In this document: positions 25,332 through 33,387 of the stretch, one piece after another
Position numbering within the stretch: the first letter of the stretch is position 1
Layout: every line of letters begins with the position of its first letter
Assembly: GCA_963744115.1 (NCBI GenBank)
Contig: CAVUSI010000002.1
Coordinates: 434,001 to 498,000 of the forward strand
Source: Chersky-267 sp963744115
GTDB taxonomy: Bacteria > Chloroflexota > Limnocylindria > Limnocylindrales > CSP1-4
Direction of reading: 5' to 3'
Length of the DNA: 64,000 bases
Notes under the pieces: model-generated
What the model was told of the DNA's origin: nothing
What the model saw: the letters and a program-made list of their open reading frames with translations, nothing else
The model's database searches: none
Made by a program: the position numbers and the translations under genes

Positions 25332-26306
25332 GTGGCGCGAGCGATGTGGCGGGGGGCGATCCAGTTCGGACTGGTGACCATCCCGGTGAAGCTCTACCTT
25401 GCGACGGAGTCGAAGGGCGTGAGCTTCAACATGCTCCACAAGACCGACCTGAGTCGGATCCAGATGAAGACCTACTGCCCGGTCGACGATGACGTCATCT
25501 CTCGCGGCGACACGGTCAAGGGGTTCGAGTACGCGCCCGGCCAGTACGTCGTGGTGACCGACGAGGACCTCGAATCGGTCCCGCTCAAGACCGTGCGGTC
25601 GATCGAGATCGAGCTGTTCACCGAGCGCAAGGCGGACGACGGTGCCGTCCGCTTCGTCAAGCAGGCCTACTACCTCGAGCCCGAGGCCGTCGGTCGGAAG
25701 GCGTTCTACCTGCTCAAGGACGTCCTCGGCGACAAGGGCCTGACCGCCATTTGCAAGGTCGTGATCAAGGACCGCGAGGCGTTGGCCGCGATCGATCCGT
25801 TCTCGGACACGATGGTCCTGACCACGCTCCACTGGCCCGACGAGATCCGCTCGACCGGCGAGCTCGACCTCCCGGCGGAGCCACCCGAGATCAAGCCCGC
25901 CGAACGGAAGATGGCCGAGCAGCTCATCGCCGCGATGACCGGCGAGTTCGACCCGTCCGAGTACCACGACGAGTACCGCCAGGCCCTGAACCGGATCATC
26001 GAGGCGAAGATCGCCGGCGAGGAGACCGTGGCCCCACCCGAGGCGGAGGCCCCCACCAACCTGGTCGACCTGATGGCCGCCCTCGAGGCGAGCGTCAAGG
26101 CCGCGGTCGACGCTCGGGGCTCGACCGTCCCGACGCAGGTGACCGCCGCGAAGTCGAAGTCCGGCAAGGCGAAGGCCGCTCAGGCGAAGGCCGCCCAGGC
26201 CGAAGCGGGGGCGACGGACGAGGTGGAGGCGAAGGCCGCCGCGGCTGGTGACGCCGACGCCGACGCTGAAGACGCCCGGCCTGCTCGCCGCCGCAAGAGC
26301 GCGTAG
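25332..26306 (+). CDS. Non-homologous end joining protein Ku
   Basis: This 324-residue protein has the bacterial Ku core from MARAMWRGAIQFGLVTIPVKL to about residue 255, including KTDLSRIQMKTYCP, GFEYAPGQYVV and QAYYLEPE. It forms a homodimeric ring on DNA ends and recruits LigD. The C-terminal ~65 residues are Lys/Ala-rich (SGKAKAAQAKAAQAEAG, ending ARRRKSA), a DNA- and LigD-binding tail typical of the longer Ku proteins. GTG at 25332 has a GAGGGTGAG site before it and a TACCCT -10 box at 25301, so it is leadered. Confidence 0.96.
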   Translation: MARAMWRGAIQFGLVTIPVKLYLATESKGVSFNMLHKTDLSRIQMKTYCPVDDDVISRGDTVKGFEYAPGQYVVVTDEDLESVPLKTVRSIEIELFTERKADDGAVRFVKQAYYLEPEAVGRKAFYLLKDVLGDKGLTAICKVVIKDREALAAIDPFSDTMVLTTLHWPDEIRSTGELDLPAEPPEIKPAERKMAEQLIAAMTGEFDPSEYHDEYRQALNRIIEAKIAGEETVAPPEAEAPTNLVDLMAALEASVKAAVDARGSTVPTQVTAAKSKSGKAKAAQAKAAQAEAGATDEVEAKAAAAGDADADAEDARPARRRKSA

Positions 26307-26369
26307 CCGCTCCATCGCCGTCGCGCGCCTGGTGGCGCGTCCTGCGGCCGGCGCGGCAAACTGGTCGGC

Positions 26370-28379
26370 ATGCCGCTCGAGCGATATCGCCGGAAACGAG
26401 ACTTTTCGAAGACGCCCGAGCCCTCGGGGGTCGAACCGCCGCCGCCGCCCGCGGCGGGTACGGCGGGTGCGGCGGGTGCGGCGGGGGACCACTCCTCGTC
26501 CGGTGATGCGGCTCGGCGCATCGAGGCCGGTGCGGCAGATCGTGCTCAAATCGATGCGGATGGCCGCATCGGCGGGCTTCCGGCGGCGGCGCTGGGGCGG
26601 GGCGGGCGGTTCGTCGTCGGCCGTCATCGGGCGACCCGGCTCCACTACGACCTTCGCCTCGAGATCGGCGGCGTCCTCGTCAGCTGGGCCGTGCCCAAGG
26701 GTCCGACGCTCGACCCCGACGAGCGCCGGATGGCGATCCATGTCGAGGACCACCCGCTCGACTACTTCGACTTCGAGGATGTCATCCCGCGCGGTGAGTA
26801 CGGTGCCGGCGACGCGATCGTCTGGGACTGGGGCACCTACGAGCCGGAGGCGCCGACGCTCGACGCGGTCCGGGCGATCCACGACGGCGAGCTGAAGTTC
26901 CGGCTCGACGGGGAGAAGCTACGCGGCCGGTTCACGATCGTTCGGACCGGCCGCCCGCCCGACGGCGGCGATTCCGAGGCCTGGCTGCTCATCCACAAGA
27001 AGGATCCGGACGCGGTCGCCGGCTGGAATGCCGAGGACCATCTCGCGTCGGTCAAGACCGGTCGAACGAACGTCGAGCTCGCCGCGGGGGCGGCCCCGCG
27101 ATTCGAGGCGGAGCCACCGACGAATGAGCCGCCGATCGACCTGTCGCGGGCGGTCCATGCGCCGATGCCGGGGTTCATCGAGCCGATGTCGGCGACCCTC
27201 GCGACCGATCCGTTCGACGACCCGGACTGGTTGTTCGAGATCAAGTGGGACGGGTATCGCGTGGAGGCGGTCGTCCGCGGCGGAGTCGTGAAGCTCCACA
27301 CCCGGAATGGCAACGACGCCGCCACCTACTTCCCGAGACTGCTGACGCCGCCCGACTGGATCGACGCGGACGAGGCCATCGTCGACGGGGAAGTGGTCGC
27401 GCTCGACGACGCCGGCCGACCCGACTTCGGGTTACTCCAGGAGCGGATCGGCGTTACCTACGAGGACGGCACGGCCCGGAAGCGTCCGACTTCGGAGGCC
27501 GTCCCCGGTGCACGGCCGGCTCCGCTCGCCTATCAGGCGTTCGATCTGCTCTATCTCGATGGGTGGTCGCTGCTCAAGGTGCCGCTCGAAGAACGGAAGC
27601 GATTGCTCCGCCGCGTCCTGCGCGAGCACCCGCGCGTCCGGTACGCGGCGCATGTCGATGGGTCCGGGCGAGCCTTCCTCCGAGCGGCCGAAGCCCAGGG
27701 GCTGGAAGGGGTCATGGCCAAGCACCGACGGAGCACCTACGAGCCCAACCGTCGGTCGTCGACCTGGCTGAAGCTCAAGATCCGACCCGAGCAGGAGTTC
27801 GTCGTCGGCGGCTATCTGCCGGGGGAGGGAAACGCCAAGGATCTTGGTGCCGTGTTAGTGGGCTACTACGATGACAAGCTGCTGCGCTACGCCGGCCGGG
27901 TGGGCAGCGGCTTCGACGGTCGCACCCGACGCGAGGTGCGCGCCGCCCTCGACGCGCTCCGTGTCGAGGCGAGTCCGTTCGAACCGGCACCCGAGCGCAA
28001 AGGCGACCTTCGCGCCGCGGTCTGGGCCGAGCCGAAGCTCGTGATCCGGGCCGCCTTTTCCAACTGGACCCGAGACGGCCTGATCCGACAGCCGTCGTAC
28101 AAGGGGATCGAGCCGGGGAGGGACCCCATGAGCGTGGGCCGCGAGCGGGCGGTCCGGACCGCCGAAGCCGAGCGTGCCGCCGAGATCCGAGCTCGACGCC
28201 GGGCCCGCGTGCCGGACGTCGGCGCGGCGAATCGTCATCGGCCCGACCGATGCGCCGAGCCGCATCACGGAAGGACAGGCCGGGTCAGACGACGACTCGC
28301 CACCGATGCGCCGAGCCGCATCACGGGGGAAGGACACACCCGGGAAGGACACACCCGGGAAGGACGAACCCCGGATTGA
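26370..28379 (+). CDS. LigD: 3'-phosphoesterase and ATP-dependent DNA ligase
   Basis: This 669-residue end-joining ligase has no polymerase domain, which is a separate gene downstream. The phosphoesterase domain (about 75-195) keeps LHYDLRLEIGGVLVSWAVPKG and HVEDHPLDYFDFEDVIP. The ligase domain (about 270-620) has nucleotidyl-acceptor K292 in EIKWDGYRVEA, then VDGEVVALD, LYLDGWSLLKVPL, EGVMAKHRRSTYEP and the C-terminal WLKLKIRPEQEFVVGGYLPG. The N-terminal linker is expanded by a REP-like palindrome (residues ~46-51, DAARRI) and Gly/Ala repeats. The C-terminus runs through two more palindromes and 15-bp tandem repeats, so the last ~60 residues look like recent insertions. The true functional end is probably near residue 615. 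Confidence 0.93.
   Translation: MPLERYRRKRDFSKTPEPSGVEPPPPPAAGTAGAAGAAGDHSSSGDAARRIEAGAADRAQIDADGRIGGLPAAALGRGGRFVVGRHRATRLHYDLRLEIGGVLVSWAVPKGPTLDPDERRMAIHVEDHPLDYFDFEDVIPRGEYGAGDAIVWDWGTYEPEAPTLDAVRAIHDGELKFRLDGEKLRGRFTIVRTGRPPDGGDSEAWLLIHKKDPDAVAGWNAEDHLASVKTGRTNVELAAGAAPRFEAEPPTNEPPIDLSRAVHAPMPGFIEPMSATLATDPFDDPDWLFEIKWDGYRVEAVVRGGVVKLHTRNGNDAATYFPRLLTPPDWIDADEAIVDGEVVALDDAGRPDFGLLQERIGVTYEDGTARKRPTSEAVPGARPAPLAYQAFDLLYLDGWSLLKVPLEERKRLLRRVLREHPRVRYAAHVDGSGRAFLRAAEAQGLEGVMAKHRRSTYEPNRRSSTWLKLKIRPEQEFVVGGYLPGEGNAKDLGAVLVGYYDDKLLRYAGRVGSGFDGRTRREVRAALDALRVEASPFEPAPERKGDLRAAVWAEPKLVIRAAFSNWTRDGLIRQPSYKGIEPGRDPMSVGRERAVRTAEAERAAEIRARRRARVPDVGAANRHRPDRCAEPHHGRTGRVRRRLATDAPSRITGEGHTREGHTREGRTPD
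26505..26522. repeat. REP-like palindrome, copy 1 (inside ligD)
   Basis: GATGCGGCTCGGCGCATC has GATGCG/CGCATC arms around a 6-nt core. It is the exact reverse complement of copies 2, 3 and 6, and lies in the N-terminal linker of ligD. Confidence 0.75.
28249..28266. repeat. REP-like palindrome, copy 2
   Basis: GATGCGCCGAGCCGCATC, followed by ACGGAAGGACA. This flank is nearly repeated after copy 3, so the two are part of a longer local duplication. It lies in the tail of ligD. Confidence 0.75.
28305..28322. repeat. REP-like palindrome, copy 3
   Basis: This is identical to copy 2 and 56 bp downstream of it, with ACGGGGGAAGGACA following. It leads straight into a 15-bp tandem repeat. Confidence 0.75.
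28327..28371 (+). repeat. Three 15-bp tandem repeats
   Basis: GGGAAGGACACACCC occurs twice (28327-28341, 28342-28356), then once as GGGAAGGACGAACCC (28357-28371). The unit keeps the frame of ligD (EGHTR repeats). It begins at the edge of palindrome copy 3. Confidence 0.85.
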
Positions 28380-28407
28380 CACGCCCGGAGCGACGGCGCC
28401 GGCGCCG

Positions 28408-29448
28408 ATGCAAGCCGCACCCACCGTCACGCCGGCGACGGACGCCGAGCTCGCGGCGCTCGATGCGCTCGGGAAGGAGGGGACGTGGTCGGTCGGGGGG
28501 TTCGAGCAGAAGCTGACGAACCTCGACAAGGTCCTCTTCCCGCCGGCGTCGAACCACCCGGACGACCCGCCGATCACGAAGCGGGAGCTCATCCGGTACT
28601 GCGTGATGATCGCTCCCACGCTCCTGCCGCACCTCCATGACCGCGCGCTCAACATGCAGCGTTTCCCGGACGGGGTCGGCGGTCCGAGCTTCTGGCAGAA
28701 GCAGCTGCCGCCGACGGCGCCGGCGTGGCTGACCCGCTGGCGTGAGACGGGTGTCGAGGACCACCGCGCCCCGAACGTCCACCTCGTGGCGGACCGGGTC
28801 GCGACGCTCGCGTTCCTCGGGAACCAGGCGGCCTTCGAATTCCACGCCTGGACGAGCCGGATCGACCGACCGTGGGAACCCACCTTCGCCCTCATCGACA
28901 TCGACCCGGGCGAACGGACGACCTGGGAGGAGACGCTCGTCCTCGCCAGGCTCTACCGGACGGCGCTCGACCACCTCGGCGTCACCGGCTATCCGAAGAC
29001 GACCGGCAAGCGCGGCATCCAGGTCTGGATCCCGATCGTCCGGAGCTACACCTACCAGGAGACGAGCGCCTGGGTCGAGCAGATCAGCCGGGCGGTGGGG
29101 GCGATCGTGCCGGACCTCGTCAGCTGGGAGTGGTCGAAGGCCGACCGCAAGGGCAAGGCACGCCTGGACTACACCCAGAACGCGTCGATCAAGACGCTCG
29201 TCGCGCCGTATGCCGTCCGTCCGTCAGCCGGCGCCCCGGTCTCGGCGCCGATCTCGTGGGATGAGCTCGACGACCCCGACCTTCGGCCCGACCGCTGGAC
29301 CATCCGCGACATCGTCGACCGAGTGGCCGAGACGGGGCGACCTGTTCGCCGGCGCGCTCAGCCTGGCCCAGGAGCTGCCGAAGCTGTAAGGGTCGGGCCG
29401 GCCGCCTCCTCCAAGCGACCGGCCCGATGGGAACGGGTCCGACGGTGA
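28408..29448 (+). CDS. LigD-type NHEJ polymerase/primase (POL domain)
   Basis: This protein (about 325 residues if corrected, 346 as read) is a stand-alone archaeo-eukaryotic-primase-type polymerase that fills or extends ends before ligation. It carries VGGFEQKLTNLDKVLFPP, RELIRYCVMIAPTLLPHL, RALNMQRFPDG, catalytic aspartates in LIDIDPGE, and YPKTTGKRGIQVWIPI. Near 29340 an extra C throws the last residues out of frame; without it the protein ends DLFAGALSLAQELPKL at a TAA at 29389, the usual family ending. ATG at 28408 is chosen because upstream in-frame sequence is the repeat insertion shared with ligD. Functional partners are Ku and LigD just upstream. Confidence 0.9.
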   Translation: MQAAPTVTPATDAELAALDALGKEGTWSVGGFEQKLTNLDKVLFPPASNHPDDPPITKRELIRYCVMIAPTLLPHLHDRALNMQRFPDGVGGPSFWQKQLPPTAPAWLTRWRETGVEDHRAPNVHLVADRVATLAFLGNQAAFEFHAWTSRIDRPWEPTFALIDIDPGERTTWEETLVLARLYRTALDHLGVTGYPKTTGKRGIQVWIPIVRSYTYQETSAWVEQISRAVGAIVPDLVSWEWSKADRKGKARLDYTQNASIKTLVAPYAVRPSAGAPVSAPISWDELDDPDLRPDRWTIRDIVDRVAETGRPVRRRAQPGPGAAEAVRVGPAASSKRPARWERVRR

Positions 29449-29459
29449 GCATCGGACCC
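29435..29459. terminator. Hairpin between convergent genes
   Basis: GGGTCCGA-N9-TCGGACCC is a perfect 8-bp stem lying just past the true polymerase stop (29389) and abutting the stop of the minus-strand gene at 29459. It probably serves both. Confidence 0.55.
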
Positions 29460-29806
29460 TAGGACTCGTCTCCGTGCTCGAAACCCATCGACAGGAGAGT
29501 CATCCGTGTGATCGCGGACGAGTAGGCCTGGAAGCTCTCGTCCTTGGGGAGCGTGGTGTAGTGCTCGCCGACCCGCCACTCCTCGGGAGCCGGGCAGCGA
29601 TGCGCCTGGAGTCCGAACCACGGGACGTGGACCCAGGACGCGCTGGCCGGGTCGTAGTAGTCGCTGATCGGTCGGCGTCGGGTCATCCCGCACCAGTTGC
29701 AGCGGACGCCCTGGCACAGGCAGACCGACAGCTTGTCGTCGATCGTCCGCCCACGCACCTCGCGGCAGTCCTCGCAGATCCTCAGCCCTCGCGGGAGAGC
29801 AGTCAT
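29459..29806 (-). CDS. Cysteine-rich small protein, putative zinc ribbon
   Basis: This 115-residue protein has cysteine pairs CEDC (about 11-14) and CLCQGVRCNWC (about 29-39) that could bind zinc, then a Trp/Pro-rich stretch HVPWFGLQAHRCPAPEEWRVG with another cysteine. I do not recognise the family. It faces the end-joining cluster tail to tail and has no obvious operon partner. Confidence 0.6.
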   Translation of the reverse strand: MTALPRGLRICEDCREVRGRTIDDKLSVCLCQGVRCNWCGMTRRRPISDYYDPASASWVHVPWFGLQAHRCPAPEEWRVGEHYTTLPKDESFQAYSSAITRMTLLSMGFEHGDES

Positions 29807-29976
29807 GGGAGCCTCCAGCCATCACAGCACCTGAGCACCGTGGCCTGGGGCGGCTCGGTTGCTGCGGCGGACCGTTCCTGTCTGGTGCGCCGCTCTGAGG
29901 CCAGTCCACCACGCGGCGGGTTGCAGGACGGTCGTGGGACCCCTTAAGTCGGCTTAACCTCGGGCAAGATGCCGCA

Positions 29977-30493
29977 ATGAACGAAGTGCCCCGCATCGAG
30001 CCGTGTCTGGGCTGCGGAGCCCTCGTCCCGGTGGTCGATGGACCGGGCCCGACCCACGAGTACATGCTCGCCTCGCCCGGCTGCTGGGCGCTGTTCGGCG
30101 AGGCCTCGGCGCGCCAGTACTCGGATCCACGGTACGCGGCACCCGGGCTCCAGATGATCGACGCCTACGCCGTGCAGCACCCGGGCGTCCCCGAGCGACG
30201 GTCGAGCCAGTCGGTCTGGATCCATCTCGTCAGCCTGTGCCTCCGTCTCGAGCACGGGCTGGCCGACGACGTCACGATCCGACTACATCCAGCGTCTCGC
30301 CTCCGAGAAGCGCGACTATCCCTGGCTCGAGCCGCCGTCCTCGCTCGGTGCCGTGACCGTCGTCGACGTCCACGCCGCGACGACCCCCGAGGACCACGCC
30401 GCCGCCGTCCGCCGCTGGTGCGAGTCGGCCTGGGACGCGTGGGCGGGGTACCGAGACGAGATTCGCGAGCTCGTAGAAATGCAGCTGGGCTGA
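29977..30493 (+). pseudogene. DUF5946 family protein, one frameshift
   Basis: Conserved DUF5946 sequence is clear: LGCGALVPVVDGPGPTHEYM, SPGCWALFGE, YAVQHPGVPERRSSQSVWIH and SLCLRLEHGL. Near 30282 one extra base breaks the frame; the rest continues YIQRLASEKRDYPWLEPP, then VVDVHAATTPEDHAAAVRRW and ends EIRELVEMQLG at a TGA (30491). The span is 3n+1 nt. The C-x-x-C at the start and the conserved histidines suggest metal binding, but the function of the family is unknown. A CAAGAT box 6 nt before the ATG may be its promoter. Confidence 0.8.
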
Positions 30494-30528
30494 CCCGAAG
30501 TCCCGTCACGAGCGCGTCCCGGTGAGAC

Positions 30529-30534
30529 TACCCT
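30529..30534 (+). promoter_or_regulatory. -10 box of the nuclease-helicase gene
   Basis: TACCCT stands 7 nt before the ATG at 30542, in the leaderless arrangement. Confidence 0.45.
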
Positions 30535-30541
30535 GGCGAGC

Positions 30542-33286
30542 ATGGGGGAATCACCGAACCAATACCCGGTTCTTGCGCCCCACGGTTGGATGTCCTCGTT
30601 TCCAGCATTCCGGGAGGCGTCAGCGCCATACGTTCGCGATCAGCTGGCAGCGTTCCTGCCGGATGCGTCCGTCGAGCAGATACGCGCCTGGGACGAGTCG
30701 ATCCCGCCCCTGCAGCGCGAGGTAGGTGAGGTCCTCGATCGAGACGCGGCAGCTCCGTCGTACGGAACGATCCTTGAATATCAGCTGCCGCTGAATCACC
30801 GTCGTCCAGACGCCCTCCTTCTGATGGGCGGCAGCGTCATCGTCGTCGAAGCCAAGGGCAAGGACCGCCCGACTCAAGCCGATCTCGATCAGGTCTCTGC
30901 GTACGCCAGGGACCTCAGTGCCTATCACGAACTGTGCGCCGGGAGGCCAGTTCATCCCGTGTTGCTCCTTATGCGCGCCAGGGGCCGGCTCGGTCGCCAG
31001 GCGGGCGTCGAGGTTCTGGGGCCCGACGCACTCGACGGATGGCTGACGGATCTCGGCGAGCCGCTTGGCGGTCCCCAGATCGAACCCGCCGACTTCCTTG
31101 CAGTCGACCACTATCGACCCCTACCAGCCTTGGTCCAGGCGGCACGCGAGCTATTCGAGACCGGGGAGCTCCGTCGAATCAAACGGGCAGCGGCCGCCAC
31201 TGGTCCAGCTGTCGAGGTTCTGTCGCGCACCGCCCATGAGGCGGCTCGAACGAAGCGGCGCCACCTCGTGCTCGTCACTGGCTCGCCCGGAACAGGTAAG
31301 ACGCTTGTCGGGCTGCAATTCGCGCACTCGAGCTTCCTGGATGACCTGGCAGTTGATCGATCAGACGGGACGCGCCACGTGCCAGGCCTATTCCTATCGG
31401 GCAATGGCCCGCTTGTCGAGGTGCTTCAGTACGAGCTTGCGAAGGCAGGCGGTGGTGGCCGAACGTTCGTGCGCGACGTGAAGTCGTACGTCGAGCGCTA
31501 CATCCGGAGCCCCGCGCTCGTTCCAGGCGAGCATGCGGTGGTTTTCGACGAAGCCCAGCGCGCGTGGGACGCCGCGAAGGTGGCACGCGAACACAAGGGG
31601 AAAGGATCAACGGTGGCTGGCTCCGAACCGGACCACTTCCTTGAATTCGGGGCCCGGATCCCCGAGTGGTGCGTGATCGTCGGTCTCATTGGCTCGGGCC
31701 AGGAGATCCATGACGGCGAGGAGGCAGGAATTGGTCAATGGCGCACAGCGCTCGACCGCCTACCGAACTCCGAGGATTGGGTGGTCACCGTCCCGCCAAG
31801 TATCGCCGCTAGTTTCGACGGAGTTGCAAACCTCGAGGTCGAACCCGCGCTGGAGCTCAATGCCGAGCTTCGGTACCACTCCGCTCATGCGGTGCACGCA
31901 TATGTCGACGGCTTGCTGACCCTTCGAGCGGCCGACGAGCTCCGAGGGCTCGCGGTGCAACTCGAGTCGGACGGCTTCCATCTCCGCGCCACTCGTGATC
32001 TCGATGTTGCCAAGCGCTATCTCCGGGATCGGTACACCGACAATCCCGATGCTCGGTTTGGGCTTGTGGCTTCGTCACGGGACATCGACCTCCCGCGATT
32101 TGATGTCAAGAACGATTGGAACGCCACGAAGCGCGTTCGACCTGGCCCCTGGTTCTGCGAAGGAGACGATGACGCTCTGGGTCGGTCGTGCCGAAGCCTT
32201 CGCGACTGTGTCACGGAGTTTGGCTGTCAAGGCTTGGAGCTCGATGCCGCGCTCGTCGCGTGGGGCACGGACTTCATGCTGGAAGACGGGCGGTGGACCA
32301 ACCGCCGAGCTCGGCGCTACCAAGCTCCGAATCTCATTCACGACGCGTTCCAGCTTCGGTTCAACGCCTACCGCGTTCTGCTAACTAGGGGTCGCGACGC
32401 AACGGTTGTGTTCGTACCGCCGATCCCGGCGCTTGACCCGGTCTGGGACCTCCTGATGGAGGGCGGTTTCCGGGAACTCCATGGGCACGGGCCCCATGGC
32501 CTCACTGCCGATCTCCCTAGGCCGGACTTGAAGGAGCCACCTGGGCTGCCCGATCTGATCGAGCTAGCGCGCAACGCGTCGAACCTGGATCGGATTGAGC
32601 TGCGGGACCCGATCGCCCATTTCGGCGCGCAAGCGCTCGAGCCGCTCGTTGCGCTCGCGAATGACGGCTATGGGCCGTTCGCCGTCCTCACGATCAAGAA
32701 GGTCGGCGAACTCGGTGCTCGGTACGATGCCGCCGAAGCGCTCAGGTCCATCAACCGTGACGGCCTCGCACCGAGTGCTGTCTCGGACCTCGACGCCGCC
32801 ATCGCGAGTCTCGACCCGCCGCGCCCTCACGCCCGCCGACCACTTCCAACCGGTGTCGATCCAGTCGTGGGGCAACTCGAGGTCGGGAAGAGATATCGGC
32901 GGATCGATCTCCACCACGCCCAACTTGGCGGGAACCGCCAGAAGGGCATCAGCTACCCCGCGAACGGCGATTACGTCCTTCTGTTCTCAGGCGGATCTGG
33001 CCGAAAGGACTTCGGCTACGAAGACCAGTGGAGAGACAGCGACACGTACGAGTACTTCGGTGAGTGGAGTGGCACCGGTGACATGAACATGACCGGTGGG
33101 AACGCGGCGATTTGCGATCGCAGCCCGAACCTGTACCTCTTCGTTGAGCGTCGGCCGGGTGAGCACGAATTCACGGGCAGGTTCGCCTTCGTTGACTTCG
33201 AAGGGCGTCCCGCGGTCCGCGACGGTCGTGAGTCAAGCGCCATCGTCTTCGTCTTGCGAAGAGTCGCGATCACGGTCGACCTGTAG
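30542..33286 (+). CDS. Nuclease-helicase fusion (PD-(D/E)XK + DUF2075) with SRA-like C-terminus
   Basis: This 914-residue protein appears to be a single-gene defence factor. Residues ~70-150 hold a PD-(D/E)XK-type core: E79 in ILEYQLPL, D90 in RRPDALLLM and E103-A-K105 in VVEAKGKDR. A DUF2075-type superfamily 1 helicase/ATPase follows, with Walker A GSPGTGKT (247-254), Walker B VVFDEAQ (333-339), FGCQGLELDAALVAWG and the arginine-containing FNAYRVLLTRGRDATVVF. The last ~140 residues (LEVGKRYRRIDLHHAQLGG, YVLLFSGGSGRKDFGYED, SGTGDMNMTGGNAAI, NLYLFVERR) resemble the SRA-like modified-base reader of ScoMcrA-type endonucleases. Base composition is visibly less GC-rich than its neighbours, consistent with transfer. 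The helicase call is firm, the nuclease likely, the reader domain from recollection of motif style. Confidence 0.78.
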   Translation: MGESPNQYPVLAPHGWMSSFPAFREASAPYVRDQLAAFLPDASVEQIRAWDESIPPLQREVGEVLDRDAAAPSYGTILEYQLPLNHRRPDALLLMGGSVIVVEAKGKDRPTQADLDQVSAYARDLSAYHELCAGRPVHPVLLLMRARGRLGRQAGVEVLGPDALDGWLTDLGEPLGGPQIEPADFLAVDHYRPLPALVQAARELFETGELRRIKRAAAATGPAVEVLSRTAHEAARTKRRHLVLVTGSPGTGKTLVGLQFAHSSFLDDLAVDRSDGTRHVPGLFLSGNGPLVEVLQYELAKAGGGGRTFVRDVKSYVERYIRSPALVPGEHAVVFDEAQRAWDAAKVAREHKGKGSTVAGSEPDHFLEFGARIPEWCVIVGLIGSGQEIHDGEEAGIGQWRTALDRLPNSEDWVVTVPPSIAASFDGVANLEVEPALELNAELRYHSAHAVHAYVDGLLTLRAADELRGLAVQLESDGFHLRATRDLDVAKRYLRDRYTDNPDARFGLVASSRDIDLPRFDVKNDWNATKRVRPGPWFCEGDDDALGRSCRSLRDCVTEFGCQGLELDAALVAWGTDFMLEDGRWTNRRARRYQAPNLIHDAFQLRFNAYRVLLTRGRDATVVFVPPIPALDPVWDLLMEGGFRELHGHGPHGLTADLPRPDLKEPPGLPDLIELARNASNLDRIELRDPIAHFGAQALEPLVALANDGYGPFAVLTIKKVGELGARYDAAEALRSINRDGLAPSAVSDLDAAIASLDPPRPHARRPLPTGVDPVVGQLEVGKRYRRIDLHHAQLGGNRQKGISYPANGDYVLLFSGGSGRKDFGYEDQWRDSDTYEYFGEWSGTGDMNMTGGNAAICDRSPNLYLFVERRPGEHEFTGRFAFVDFEGRPAVRDGRESSAIVFVLRRVAITVDL

Positions 33287-33375
33287 CCGGGTTCCGGCAG
33301 GAGGTCGAAATTTCGGCGCTGCGCTACCTGCACATTTGGCACAGTCCCGTAATACAAATCCGTCCTTCTTCCCGC

Positions 33376-33381
33376 TAGAAT
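33376..33381 (+). promoter_or_regulatory. -10 box of the MFS gene
   Basis: TAGAAT stands 6 nt before the ATG at 33388, close to the TATAAT consensus. Confidence 0.55.
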
Positions 33382-33387
33382 CAGCGC

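Noticed and set aside
22701..26882. A 1393-codon open frame on the minus strand
   Set aside because: Only the last 331 codons (from 23696) are a real gene; the rest is antisense to the nuclease, ku and ligD genes with Arg/Asp-rich non-coding composition.
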